The notes under the pieces were generated by a model that saw only the letters and a program-made list of their open reading frames with translations, searched no databases and was not told the DNA's origin. A stretch of 64,000 nucleotides of DNA. It comes from Lytechinus pictus (Eukaryota; Echinodermata; Echinoidea; Temnopleuroida; Toxopneustidae). Positions 1 to 12,467 of the stretch are shown here, piece after piece (position 1 is the first letter of the stretch; every line of letters starts with the position of its first letter). The stretch is from NCBI RefSeq assembly GCF_037042905.1, contig NC_087245.1, positions 24,180,501-24,244,500 on the forward strand. The letters are read 5' to 3'. Made by a program: the position numbers and the translations under genes.

Positions 1-682
1 CCCTTAAAACTCAGCCTTGGATTGCGCGATCACAACAAAAATTTGCATGATGGTAGAGAATGACGTAATCTACGCAGTTGCATTGGTAAATTTCACTGAA
101 TTCATATATTTTTATTTTATATGAATTAATTATGCTAATTTATTCATGAAATCATACTTTTTGCTCTGATTCACTAAATAAAGCTCCTAGAATGCTATTT
201 TTTGGTGAAAATATTCTTTATAGCATTCCTAACAATTGTGAATGAAAAAAATTCAGGTACAAAGACCGATTTCTTATGTATTTTATTGTTTTTTAAATTT
301 CTTATGTATTTCTTTGTTTTTTTACTTTTTGTTTTTTATTGTTTTTTCGATGGAAATCGTTCCAAACTTAATTAAGTTTAATCATTAAAGTAGAAATAAT
401 GATACATTTATGAATTTTGGCCAAATACACAATTTGCATTGGATTTGTACATGAAATCACGTTTATAAATGAGCAATTTTGGGTCTGACATGCACTTACA
501 TAATGTTGCATAATGTCGTAACCGCGTACCCGGGCGTCACAAATTTGGTCTCAAAATTTGCGCGAGACTTGAAAGTAAAAAGTCAGTGAGCGGCGAGGTA
601 AAAAAATTTCGCGCAGCAGATATATCGCAAAAATTGTCGAGGGGGGGGCCATAATGGCCCCCCCCCCCTGGGAGAATTAGGG
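1..682 (-). mobile_element. piggyBac-like MITE, copy 1, cut by window edge
   Basis: Inverted copy of the elements at 28177-28931 and 5170-5926. It shares the same blocks (cgcgatcacaac near base 25, tacccgggcgtcac near 527, ttgcgcgagacttg near 558). The right end reads TTAGGG followed by TTAA at 683-686, the arrangement expected of piggyBac-type elements (TTAA target, CCCT-like terminus). A G-run/C-run palindrome around CCATAATGG lies just inside the end at about 640-668. No transposase is visible. The left end is outside the window. Confidence 0.6.
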
Positions 683-915
683 TTAATAAAGGAAATAAGT
701 CATGAAACATGTCAGCACAATATTTTCTTGTTAAAGATTTATCATGAAAGATGTTGAGAGGGCAAAAACAGCCCCCCCTGGCTGGTTAGGGTTAAGCTCT
801 GAACAGATATTTAATTTATCATTTCGCAGAACAATGTGTATCCCGGGAAAGTGTTTTAAAATAATCTACCATAATTTCATTTTTTATATTCTTTTTCTTA
901 TCATTTTCAATGCAG
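683..915. other. short spacer with a second TTAGGG/TTAA end
   Basis: Positions 786-795 again read TTAGGG then TTAA, preceded by a C-run, so a second truncated end of the same MITE family is likely. Nothing else is recognised. A splice-acceptor-like AG closes the stretch at 914-915. Confidence 0.35.
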
Positions 916-3135
916 GTAAAGGTAGGATTTTTAATGAAGGGCCACGCACACGAGGACATTGACTAGCTATTCACCCGGGTTTCAACATTCATAACACGGC
1001 AAAACATACCAACACTTTCATCTCTGCTTCATCATATCCCACTCTCTTATCGAAAACCAAATACCACATCGGAAAGACTCAACGCAGTCTACAATGTGAG
1101 AGACTGGCTCAAACCTTGCCTGAACAAGATGTCACTGCACAGCTTTCCACATCAATTTAGAATCACAAAACACAATGGAAAAGCTGTGAACATTACACAC
1201 CAAGAAGTGGAGCAACAGCAGTGAATGGCAGGCTACAACTGGATGGGATAACATCATCACACATCACCCTCCAGGCCAACCATCCATTGTCCCTAAAGTA
1301 CATGATGCTATTACACTTACCAACCTCCAACGGGATATGCCAAAGTATGCCCCCTACTTTAGTATTGAAGAAAGACAGGAATGGGAGAATCTGCTAGCTA
1401 GCATGGAGGAAGGTGGTAAGTACAGTAGATCATCTTCATGTCTTTGTATTGGCTTTGTTTGTAAGAGGGAGGGCAAGGTTGCTGAAATGGCCGATACATT
1501 TTTTAATTTGATGTGGCTTCCATTATGAACTTCAATAGTCCTAGGTATATGAGGAAGTAATTTTCCGCATTAATTTTGTTGACAGGTGTTGCAAAAGCTT
1601 TTTAAAAAGTATTGGACAAAATTTACAAAGAAGAAGAATTTCCTGTGGAAATAATAAAAAGTTTGTCACTCAATACTGGCATCTCCTTTATACGTACACC
1701 CTTAAAATTAAAAGTATTAAAAGAATGAAAGCATTTATTTATTCACATGTCTAAACAGGTTCATAGGATCAGAGATATAATGACTGTTTTGCATCTTAGT
1801 CCTGTTGTATGAAAATAGTAATTATTATATCCTACATAGATTAAATCCTGTATGCTGATTGGTTTAAATAGCATCATGTGACCAAACATATTCTCATTAT
1901 TTTGCGGTGATGTCGAAAATGAAAGCCCACGGAAGAAAATGTGCTATTCCGTTATCACTGACGTCACTCGCAAGCACTAATACGCGCACTGAGCGCGTAG
2001 CGAAGCACTTCAGGAAAAGCAGGTCAGTCACTGAGTCAGCGGGGCTGGTTTGGTTCAGATTTTAAAAAAAGGATGTACAAGAACTAGATTATCAAGATCT
2101 ATTGCTCTAACTTATTAAAGTAGGATATAAAACAAATATATCAGGCCATTATTTGGAAAACTATGGAGGGAATTATTCATCCTCGGTTGTACTGGCAAAA
2201 TCATTATTTTTCCCTCAGGGCTTCGCCCCTCGGGGAAAAATAGTAATGCCAGTCCAACCTCGTATGAATAATTCCCGCTATACTCACTCAAAGCCTGGTA
2301 TATTTTTATACTATAATAAGGTATAATTAATATCAATAGGGGATAATGGTTGGAACTTCCAATCATTTATGCAAGCACTTATAGTTTGAAATTTGGGTCG
2401 GATTTATCTTACCACTTGTGCATATACTTCTTTTCATTCTATTGGGGATTTTTTTAAGGAATAGAAGACTCTGGTAAATGGCCACTGGTGGATATATTGA
2501 TGGATAAAGAGTCTCAGAATACACCACAAAGACATCTTGATCCAACTTCGGAATTCTCAAATGATGAACAGCAACCTATTCAAGCGGTAAGTAAATGTGT
2601 AAAAGTAGCCAAATTAATCCTGCCAGTACCCGCTTTCCTCACTTGGGTTGATTGCAGCACAATGTGGTTCAATTTCTTGCTGAAGAAAGTTAACCCATAG
2701 CTGGGATTCCAAACACTCAGAATTAATCACTTGTGCCCCATAATATGTTCATGTGCACTGAAACACTGTTAACTTGTATTGCCTTTGTAATAGATATTTA
2801 GATTTTTCTCATTGCAATATTTCAGGTCCATCTAAGGTACTAAGCAGAAAAGGCCTCAACAGCTAGTATTAAAACTGGGAGATATGGTTGCAGTCTACTT
2901 AGAAGAGTTCAGTAATGAGTGGCCGCGAGTGAGCAAAGTGTTGGAAATGACTTGAGACAGTGTGAAGCTGCATTGGTACTCAGGATCAGAAACGTCCATG
3001 TGGATATCACCTACCACATCAGTTCAAGGACAGAAGGGTCAGCCGTACACAGGAGAAGTCTCTCTTCAAGAAGTCTCTCTTCAAGAAGTCATTTCTTTCC
3101 CCTACAGTCTCACTAAAACAAACAAATTACCATAG
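916..3135 (+). pseudogene. decayed three-exon gene with GHxHEDID motif (DUF7869-like)
   Basis: Three exon-like blocks with GT-AG borders survive: 916-1415, 2465-2586 and 2826-3135. The first reads GHAHEDID, then an in-frame TAG at 964-966 where the family normally has Gln, then LFTRVSTFITRQNIPTLS and VRDWLKPCLNKMSLHSFPHQ. After a one-base frame change near 1200 it continues as TGWDNI...TNLQRDMPKYAPYFS up to a GTAAGT donor at 1416. Phase 1 joins cleanly to exon 2 (EEGEDSGKW). Exon 3 contains GDMVAVYLEEFSNEWPRVSK, an in-frame TGA at 2953-2955 and a terminal TAG at 3133-3135; an earlier TAA at 2833 breaks its 5' part. A 15-bp direct repeat duplicates VSLQE. I recall the GHTHEDIDQLFSR motif from uncharacterised animal proteins (DUF7869), some transposon-linked; the function is unknown. 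Three stops and a frameshift make this copy non-functional. The GDxVAVYLEEF block could be a Tudor- or BAH-like module, but that is a guess. Confidence 0.6.
2126..2312. repeat. 187-bp hairpin repeat inside pseudogene intron
   Basis: The arms around 2126-2215 and 2222-2312 are near-perfect inverted copies (ggagggaattattcat pairs with atgaataattcccgc; tatatcaggc pairs with gcctggtata). The loop is a few bases in the cagggcttcgcccctc region. A fold-back MITE is the simplest reading. Confidence 0.6.
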
Positions 3136-3336
3136 GATATCCAGTGTCACTTGAAGGAAAAACGTGAAGAATACTTTGCATATTAGGTCTGTATGAACAT
3201 ACACTGTATTCATACCAATTTGGAATGAGTTTGTTTGTCCAGGACTCAAAAGCTGTATGTGTATATGGAAGCCACTTGAATTATGTATTTTTGTGATATT
3301 ACAATGTACCTATATGTTTCCACATTGGATATGGTG

Positions 3337-3885
3337 CCCGGGGGGGCCACTTACATTGACGAGTGGATACCATGCGCGACCAAAAAATATGTAAAAAGGA
3401 TGTCTTATTCAAGATTGGGCACGTTACGTACGTAACAAGGGTGTCAAAAACACAAAAATAATGGAAAAAGGGTATCTATTTCGCTAGGAAAGTTACGTGT
3501 TTAGGGTCAAATTTGGGGGCATGATGAAACAAAATTAAAGTGTTTTATAAAGGATGTCCTCTTTGCCCCAACACTACGTGTTTAGAGTCCGATTTGCGCG
3601 AGGTGTGGAAGGTGGGGCTGTGCACCAAATGGTGTGTAAAGGTAAAACCGACGACCGACGGACCCGTGACATAACATATCGCTGTACTTGTTTAGGGGTT
3701 CATTTCAGGGAATACTTGCCAAGAGTGTTAATTTGTTACCAATACTTGTTAAGGGTAGGGTTTCAGACGCCAATACTTGTTAAGGGGTGCATTTTCAGAA
3801 TATGGAAAATACTTGTTTAGGGTGCTTTTCGAGACCCCATGGTCGTGCATGGTATCCACTCGTCAATGGAAGTGGCCCCCCTGGG
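3337..3885. mobile_element. CCCGGG-ended element, copy 1
   Basis: Left end CCCGGGGGGGCCACTT and right end AAGTGGCCCCCCTGGG are inverted repeats, continued inward by attgacgagtggatacc and its complement. The element is flanked by identical 8-bp ATATGGTG at 3329-3336 and 3886-3893. It is 549 bp with no coding capacity, so non-autonomous. Other copies: 17811-18530, 45689-46255 and, more diverged, 20081-20443. Confidence 0.75.
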
Positions 3886-3893
3886 ATATGGTG

Positions 3894-4260
3894 ATAATTT
3901 CCAGGGTTTATCTTCACATAATTTTGATCACCTACATGTATCTACATTTAGAAGAGATAAATGCACAATGATTGATAGAGAGTTGGTACCTGAAGTAGGT
4001 AATGAATTGAGTTCCACTGCCAATGGAAAGTTTACCCTCTCAGTGCTCAAGAGGTAAGCTCCTTACCATGGAACTCATTATGCAACATTTGCATATACTG
4101 AACAGGCACAAATAACGATTTTCTGTAATGGCACATGTCAGTTATCTCTCAAACAAAAATTTTAAGTCAAGACTATGTGAGAAAGAAATTATACATCAAC
4201 TGGAACCATCTGAAGACCTTTCATTGATTGCATAGTGCAATATAGTTGAATGAGTTTTAT
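3894..4260. other. unassigned stretch
   Basis: A short open frame at 3968-4055 ending at an AG/GTAAGC donor-like site is the only coding-like sign, and it is too short to support. Otherwise nothing is seen. Confidence 0.3.
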
Positions 4261-5169
4261 TGTCTTGCCTGCCTAGCTGAGTGAGACAATAGGGGTCACT
4301 TTTCCGACAGCGGCAGTGTCGTCAACATTGAAATCTTAACCAAGTGGTAATTCCATACGTCCGACCCCCTATATGTGGGACTTTCATGAAATTTTCTGTC
4401 TCTGATTTCTGGTTCTCTTGACAGTCTGTAATGTTCTATAACGTCCATGATTCGGTCAGTTTATGAAGTGAAGTAAGAATTTAGAAAAATGGGGGTCGGA
4501 TGTACAAAAAGGCTTATCATTTTATGGAATTTCCCCAAGGTTAAGTTTTTGTCTCGCCTGCATAGCAGAGTGAGACTATAGGCGCCGCTTTTTCGACGGC
4601 GGCGGCGTCGTCAACATTGAAATCTTAACCAAGGTTAAGTTTTTGAAATGTCATCATAACTTAGAAAGTATATGGGCCTAGTTCATGAAACTTGAACAAG
4701 GGTAATCAAGTATGACTAAACATCCTGCTTGAGTTTCAGGTCACATGACCTAGGTCAAAGATTATTTAGGGTCAATGAACTTATACCATGTTGGGGGAAT
4801 CAATATCGAAATTTTAACCAAGGTCCAGTTTTTGAAATGTTGTCATAACTTTGAAAGTATATGGACCTAGTTCATAAAACTTGGACATAAGGGTAATAGT
4901 GTATCACTAAAGATCCTGCTTGAGTTTCAGGTCACATGATTAAGGTCAAAGGTCACTTAGGGTCAAACTATGGCCATGTTGGGGTTATTTGAGGAATTAT
5001 CATCATAACTTTAAAACTTTATGGATCTAGTTCATGAAACTTGGACATAAGAGCAACCATGTATCCCTGAATATCATGTGTGAGTTTCAGGTCACATGAC
5101 TAAGGTCAAAGGTCACTTAGGGTCAACGAACTTTGGCCATATTGGGGGTATAGGAGGAATTGTCATCAT

Positions 5170-5926
5170 CCTAAGGATACGGGGGGGCTGAATTGATTCA
5201 GCCCCCCCTCAACATTTTTCGCGATAAATCCGCCGCTCAAAATTTTTTGACCGCGTCGTTCACCGACATTTTACTTTTAAGTCTCGCGCAACTTTTGAGA
5301 CCAAAATTGTGACCCCCGGGTACGCGGTTCCGAAATTACGCAACATTTCGTAAGTGCATGCAGACCCAAAATTACTCAAAAACGTGAATTTGTGTGCAAA
5401 TCCAATGCAAATAATGTTTTTAGCCAAAATTCATATATTGTATCATTATTTTTCCTTTTACTGCTTAAAATCAATTAATTTTATCTTGCTGATGGTCAAA
5501 ATAAAGTCCCCGACAATTTCCATTGAAAAAAACAATAAAAAACAAAAAGTAAAAAAACAAAGAAATACATAAGAAATTTAGAAAACAATAAAATACATAA
5601 GAAAATAAATGTGATGTTGAAATTTTTGAAAAATAAATTTGATCAGATGCCTATCTTGAGTCTGTGAAACAAAAATTAGAATTTTAAGGGCATTATTTTA
5701 TTAATTAGAGCAAACTCATGATTTTACGCATAAATTAACATAATTAATGAGCAATGAGATTTTTCGCAAAATTTGATATTATAGTTTTGTAGATAATGCC
5801 ATGGGTAAGGGACGTGCCAATTTTCGTCGTGATCGCGCGATCGACGGCCGAGATCATAAGGAGGGGCTGAATCAGCCCCCCCCCCTGAGTCTTCTTAGGC
5901 GTCGAAATAGCCCAGTCTATTTAGGG
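5170..5926 (+). mobile_element. piggyBac-like MITE, copy 2
   Basis: Inserted into the dispersed repeat. The interrupted text catcat[aactttaa]aag...tatggatctag can be rejoined by comparison with uninterrupted subrepeats. The right end is TTAGGG|TTAA at 5921-5930; the left end (CCTAAGG) is degraded. Both ends carry a palindrome based on CTGAAT...ATTCAG within G- and C-runs (5181-5208 and about 5862-5885). No coding capacity. Confidence 0.65.
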
Positions 5927-6417
5927 TTAAAAGTCTATGGATCTAGTTCATGGAACTTTGACATAAGAGCAGCAATGTATCCCTGAATACCCTGTCTGCG
6001 TTTTAGGAACATGGCCAAGATCAAAGGTCATTTAAAGGTCAATGAACTCTGGCCATGTTGGGAGTATGTGTTGAATTGGCATCATAACTTAGGAAGTTTA
6101 TGGATCTAGCTCATGAAATATCGACAGAAGGGTAATCAAATATGAATGATTGTTTTGCACATGTCTTAGGTCACATGATCATGGTCAAATGTCATTATGG
6201 GTCAATGGACATAGTATTTTATTTTCGTATATACGTATTAGTGTTTTCTTCTGTGAATAATTATTCATTAGCTGTTTTCAAAGGAAGCACTGCTGCTTTA
6301 TCGAATTGCGTAATGCAGGCGAGACTGCCAGAGGCGTTCCACTTGTTGAAATGTCATCATAACTAACAAAGTGTATAGACCCAGTTCATGAAACTTATGA
6401 GGGAAATCAAGTATTAC

Positions 6418-7500
6418 CAGTCAGACTGCAGGTCCCAAGAAAGTGGCTTCTTTCATCCAAGTGATATTCATGACTTGAGATGTTTTGCATATTTAATGAG
6501 CTTGATGCGGACCAAAACACCTCTTTTCATTCGGTCATTACTGCTCTAATTGTGCATCAAATTTCATGAATTTGGTACCATTGTAAAGAAGAAGAATCAT
6601 TCTTTCAGGTCATGTGTTTGAATTATTCAAAGATTTTGTAATATAGGTTAAAATTTTGATCTAAAATATGCTACAAAATAAATATTTTCACCTGACAAAA
6701 GCTGCTATTTTCACACTTTATTTTTGTTTGAGCCCAAATGATTTTTATATCATGATAAAGCTGAATATGTATGCTTTGAAATGATATAGGTTTCAAAATA
6801 AGAATTGGTTTAATCGGGTCAAGATCACACTTTTCATTTGCCAAGTACATAACACAGTTTGAAAACAAGAATACTGCACTCTGATTGGTCAAAGAGACCA
6901 CACAATGGCAAATTCCAACGGTCCCAGTGCCTGGGTTCGTGGGAAGATCACACTTCCCATGTGGTAATCTCCTCAAATACCCCGCGCCTGTTGTTCTGTG
7001 AACCTTATCCAGCCAATCAGAACTCTGGATTTCTTGCAAGTACAAAATTTCAGAAATCTCGTCTTGTACCTTGGTGGGGAAAGTGTGATCTTGACCCGAT
7101 TAAAAGGTGCCGCATATCAAGAGTGGCATTGTGAGAAAGTACAGAAGTTAAGCTTTATGGTGATATAGATATCATTGAGGCTCAAAATAAAAAGTTTTGC
7201 ACAATTTACAAAAGAAAACAGAGGAAGAAAATTCAGTTTTGAGGCACATTTTGAGGCCAGAAATTTACTTATTTAACAAAATATTGTATACAAAATAAAT
7301 GACCAATATGAAAGAGTAACTTTTACTCTACCTGATGGTGCAATAATATTCCATTTAACTTGAGGTTAAAACAGGTAAATTCTTAGAGAAAGAAAATCTC
7401 ACGAATCACGAGATTTTGCAAGGAGGAGGATTCAGCCACGAGATGATTTGGATGAATCTGGCCTTTTTGCTCATTAGCATAGGGACCTGCGGTCTGACTG
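6418..7500. mobile_element. 1.08-kb DNA element with 19-bp TIRs and 4-bp TSD
   Basis: The ends CAGTCAGACTGCAGGTCCC and GGGACCTGCGGTCTGACTG are inverted repeats with one mismatch. TTAC at 6414-6417 and 7501-7504 flanks it. The uninterrupted repeat reads aagtattactgaacatcc, so only the four bases were duplicated. No transposase is seen. A 4-bp duplication would fit Chapaev- or Sola-type elements (inference). Confidence 0.65.
6814..7099. mobile_element. TTAA-flanked MITE, 286 bp
   Basis: Inverted ends TCGGGTCAAGATCACACTTT and AAAGTGTGATCTTGACCCGA, each flanked by TTAA (6810-6813, 7100-7103). It sits inside the 6418-7500 element, so it is younger. It contains two CCAAT/ATTGG-type motifs. Confidence 0.75.
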
Positions 7501-7670
7501 TTACTGAGCATCCTGCCTGAGTTTCAGGTCACATGACCAGGGTCAAAGGTCATTTAGGGTCAATGAACTTAGACCATGTTGGGGGAATGAATATCGAAAT
7601 CTTAACCTCGAGTATATATATTTGTTTATTTCTTCTGTTTTTCATTGTTGTTGATGTAGTTGATGTAATG

Positions 7671-10600
7671 GTGTAGCTTTGAAATTAAGATAAATTTATC
7701 CTCGTGTAGCCTTGAAATTAAGATAAATTTATCCTCGTGTAGCTTTGAAATTAGGATAAATTTATCCTCATGTAGCCTTGAAATTAGGATAAATTTATCC
7801 TCTTGTAGCCTTGAAATGAGGATAAATTTATCCTCGTGTAGCTTTGAAATTAGGATAAATTTATCCTCATGAAGCCTTGAAATTAAGACAAATTTATCAT
7901 CGTGTAGCCTTTAAATTAAGATGAATTTATCCTCGTGTAGCCTTGAAATTAGGATAAATTTATCCTCATGTAGCCTTGAAGTTAGGATAAATTTATCCTC
8001 ATGTAGTCTTGAAATTAAGATAAATTTATCCTCGTGTAGCCTTGAAATTAGGATAAATTTATCCTCATGAAGCCTTGAAATTAAGATAAATTTATCCTCG
8101 TGTAGCCATGAAATTAAGATAAATTTATCCTCATGTAGCTTTGAAACTAGGATAAATTTATCCTCATGTAGCCTTGAAATTAGGATAAATTTATCCTCTT
8201 GAAGCCTTGAAATTAGGATAAATTTATCCTCGTGTAGCTTCGAAATTAAGATAAATTTATCCTCATGTAGCCTTGAAATAAGGATAAATTTATCCTCATG
8301 TAGCCTTGAAATTAGGATAAATTTATCCTCATGTAGTCTTAAAATTAAGATAAATTTTTCCTCGTGTAGCCTTGAAATTAGGATAAATTTAACCTCGTGT
8401 AGTCAATCCTGACTGGTTGCCAACCAAGGAAAGAAGAAGAAGAAGAAGAAGAAGTAGCTTTGAAATTAAGATAAATTTATCCTCATGTAGCCTTGAAATT
8501 AAGATAAATTTATCCTCGTGTAGCCATGAAATTAGGATAAATTTATCCTCGTGTAGCTTTGAAATTAAGATAAATTTATCCTCGTGTAGCCTTGAAATTA
8601 AGATAAATTTATCCTCGTGTAGCTTTGAAATTAGGATAAATTTATCCTCATGTAGCCTTGAAATTAGGATAAATTTATCCTCTTGTAGCCTTGAAATGAG
8701 GATAAATTTATCCTCGTGTAGCTTTGAAATTAAGATAAATTTATCCTCATGTAGCTTTGAAATTAAGATAAATTTATCCTCATGTAGCCTTGAAATTAGG
8801 ATAAATTTATCCTCATGTAGCATTGAAATTAGGATAAATTTATCCTCATGTAGTCTTGAAATTAGGATAAATTTATCCTCGTGTAGCCTTGAAATTAGGA
8901 TAAATTTATCCTCGTGCAGCTTTGAAATTAAGATAAATTTATCCTCATGTAGCCTTTAAAATTAAGATAAATTTATCCTCGTGTAGCCATGAAATTAGGA
9001 TAAATTTATCCTCGTGTAGCTTTGAAAATAAGATAAATTTATCCTCGTGTAGCCTTGAAATTAAGATAAATTTATCCTCGTGTAGCCATGAAATTAGGAT
9101 AAATTTATCCTCATGTAGCCTTGAAGTAAGGATAAATTTATCCTCATGTAGTCTTGAAATTAAGATAAATTTATCCTCGTGTAGCTTTGAAATTAGGATA
9201 AATTTATCCTCATGTAGCCTTGAAATTAGGATAAATTTATCCTCGTGTAGCTTTGAAATTAGGATAAATTTATCCTCGTGTAGCCTTGAAATTAGGATAA
9301 ATTTATCCTCATGAAGCCTTGAAATTAAGATAAATTTATCCTCGTGTAGCCATGAAATTAGGATAAATTTATCCTCATGTAGCTTTGAAATTAAGATAAA
9401 TTTATCCTCGTGTAGCCATGAAATTAAGATAAATTTATCCTCATGTAGCTTTGAAACTAGGATAAATTTATCCTCATGTAGCCTTGAAATTAGGATAAAT
9501 TTATCCTCTTGTAGCCTTGAAATTAGGATAAATTTATCCTCATGTAGCTTTGAAATTAGGATAAATTTATCCTCGTGTAGCTTTGAAATTAAGATAAATT
9601 TATCCTCATGTAGCTTTGAAATTAAGATAAATTTATCCTCATGTAGCCTTGAAATTAGGATAAATTTATCCTCATGTAGCCTTGAAGTTTTGATAAATTT
9701 ACCCTCATGTAGTCCTGAAATTAGGATAAATTTATCCTCGTGTAGCCTTGAAATTAGGATAATTTTATCCTCGTGCAGCTTTGAAATTAAGATAAATTTA
9801 TCCTCATGTAGCCTTGAAATTAAGATAAATTTATCCTCGTGTAGCCATAAAATTAGGATAAATTTATCGTCGTGTAGCTTTGAAAATAAGATAAATTTAT
9901 CCTTGTGTAGCCTTGAAATTAAGATAAATTTATCCTCGTGTAGCTTTGAAATTAGGATAAATTTATCCTCATGTAGCCTTGCAGTTAGGATAAATTTATC
10001 TTCATGTAGTCTTGAAATTAAGATAAATTTATCCCGTGTAGCTTTCAAATTATGATAAATTTATCCTCGTGTAGCTTTGAAATTAAGATAAATTTATCCT
10101 CATGTAGCTTTGAAATTAAGATAAATTTATCCTCATGTAGCCTTGAAATTAAGATGAATTTATCCTCATGTAGCCTTGAAGTTAGGATAAATTTATCCTC
10201 ATGTAGACTGAAATTAAGATAAATTTATCCTCGTGTAGCCTTGAAATTAGGATAAATTTATCCTCGTGTAGCCTTGAAATTAGGATAAATTTATCCTCAT
10301 GTAGCCTTGAAATTAAGATAAATTTATCCTTGTGTAACTTTGAAATTAAGATAAATTTATCCTCGCGTAGCCTTGAAATTAGGATAAATTTATCCTCGTG
10401 AAGCTTTGGAATTAAGATAAATTTATCCTCATGTAGCTTTGAAACGAAGATAAATTTATCCTCATGTAGCTTTGAAATTCGGATAAATTTATCCTCGTGT
10501 ATTCTTGAAATTAGGATGAATTTATCCTTATGAAGCCTTGAAATTAAGATAAATTTATCCTCGTGTATCCTTGAAATTAAGATAAATTTATCCTCGTGTA

Positions 10601-11030
10601 GCCTTGAAATTAGGATAAATTTATCCTCGTGAAGCTTTGAAATTAAGATAAATTTATCCTCATGTAGCTCTGAAATTAAGATAAATTTATCCTCATTTAG
10701 CCTTGAAATTAGGATAAATTTATCCTCGTGTAGCTTTGAAATTAAGATAAATTTATCCTCGTGTATTCTTGAAATTAGGATGAATTTATCCTCATGAAGC
10801 CTTGAAATTAAGATAAATTTATCCTCGTGTATCCTTGAAATTAAGATTAATTTATCCTCATGTAGCCTTGAAATTAGGATAAATTTATCCTCGTGAAGCT
10901 TTGAAATTAAGATAAATTTATCCTCTTGAAGCCTTGAAATTAGGATAAATTTATCCTTGCGTAGCCTTGAAATTAGGATAAATTTATCCTCATGTAGCCT
11001 TGAAATTAAGATAAATTTATCCTCCTGTAG
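7671..11030 (+). repeat. 33-bp minisatellite, about 100 copies
   Basis: Unit roughly gtagccttgaaattaggat plus aaatttatcctcat, 33 bp long; 3360 bp gives about 102 units. Each unit carries the perfect palindrome GGATAAATTTATCC or a one-base variant starting AAGATAAA. Variation is concentrated at a few positions (agctt/agcct, aagat/aggat, tcctcg/tcctca). Because 33 is 11 codons, long frames open on both strands, repeating LHEDKFILISK on the minus strand. One break at about 8400-8455 carries a run of GAA triplets. Groups of variants recur, for example near 8138 and 9448, implying higher-order duplication. I see no sign that it is a gene. Confidence 0.95.
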
Positions 11031-12467
11031 TATTAGCAGGATGAACTAATCCTTATAATTGTAATAGATTTGTATGATATATTTATTTGATCTGTTATTC
11101 CCATTAAATGGTTGTATTAATTGAAATGCTGTTCCCATTTGTTTCTTTTATTGTTAGAGACTTGCAAACATACATTGAATTGCCAATAGTCATTAAATAG
11201 AGTGATTGGAGAGAATGTGTAGAAGAGAGAACAAGTGATACAAGTGGATGTTAAGTGCAAAAATGTGAAATAAATATTATGGAATGAATATGATGAACAT
11301 TTGAAGAAAAATGAACAAAGATTCATTCATTTTGAAAAGATTTACTGTTTGTGGTGTAAAGTTCAATTTGCGCCAAAACCCAGATGCCAATTAATGGTGT
11401 CATAGTCATATACATGAGTTAGTAATTCAAGTATATTGCAAATCCCATTTAAATGATTTTTTTTAAAGGATGTGTTATTGTATTCTCTCAAATCAAAATA
11501 CACATTCACATTCCATAAGCAAGTTGTACAAACTATTTGAAACATGATTATAAATTATACAATAAATCCATAACAAGTATAATTATACAAATTATACATC
11601 AAACTTCAAAGATACTGGAAATTAATACTAATGCGTTTCAGCAATTACAAAATGAAATATCAACAAGATGTATGAAATGATAAGAGAGAAAAAAATAAAA
11701 ATAAAAAGTGATGTTCTACCTCCCAACAAGTGGTGATTTGTTTAAGCAATGCTGTGCAACATTTTAAACTGAAACTCTCTTAATCTACTGTTCAGAGTAC
11801 ATTGTCTTGGTCTCATAAAAATGTGTTCAATCTGTTAATAAGAAAAACTATATTTGTTTTTTAACCATTCGAAAACATCAGGTATTGCGAAGGATACATT
11901 TCATAAAATTTGCATAAACGTTTTTAGATACTAACTCCTCTATTGGCAAAATTCTTTTTCCAGAAATTGACTTGAGAATCGATACTAAATTAGTGTTTAT
12001 TAAACACTTCTATAAATGCTAGTTAATAAATAGGTGTATTATAACGGATTTTAATGCACCTATTGCAGGATTATTACATTGACATCTGGATTCCTATTGC
12101 ATTCATGTGTTACCTTGGCGCAAATCAAAATTTACATCACTGCTAAGAGTACCTACTGATTATCCAAGCATGAAGACATACCAAGGAGATAGTAAGAGGT
12201 GATATCTCCTTGGACATAATATTATGTATAAAATTATTTGGGAGAAATAATTACAATACTAGTCTTTCCGGCCATGTAATGATTATGTGATCATGCCATA
12301 TTTTTTTTTCTTAGTTAGATTGGGGATTTGTGAGGTGTCAAGATTTATTTTACTGACACGTGAATCTGCTCGTCAGGCGGTGTGTTACCCTCCCCCCCCC
12401 CCCCCCCCCCCCCGCTTGATGGTGTGGCGCTCATAAGTATGCTCGCATAGTGTATGACAGAATCATA
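11031..12467. other. AT-rich intergenic sequence, nothing recognised
   Basis: No coding signal, splice-consistent exon or repeat was recognised, apart from a run of more than 20 C at about 12391-12414, which in this window usually marks the end of a MITE. Confidence 0.5.

Larger units (their letters stand above)
4261..7610 (+). repeat. long dispersed repeat with nested insertions (GTCTCGCCTGCATAGCAGAG family)
   Basis: A unit beginning with a GTCTC...GAGAC hairpin and a GGCGGCGGCGTC block (partial copy near 4261, fuller copy from 4551), followed by about 180-bp subrepeats reading ggtcacatgac, aaggtcaaaggtca, gggtcaatgaac. It ends with gcgagactgccagaggcgttccacttgtt near 6319. It is interrupted by elements at 5170-5926 and 6418-7500; a further subrepeat resumes at 7501-7610. 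Related copies fill RPS8 introns at 30013-33095 and 34719-35896. Confidence 0.75.

Noticed and set aside
6859-7134. 91-codon plus-strand frame
   Set aside because: Lies within and across a TTAA MITE and its host element; no protein family.
8389-10055. Long frames of 121-367 codons on both strands
   Set aside because: They are translations of the 33-bp repeat, which is 11 codons long; both strands open equally and there is no sequence outside the repeat.
7671-11030. CRISPR-like appearance of regularly repeated 33-mers
   Set aside because: Units abut with no unique spacers and the genome is eukaryotic.
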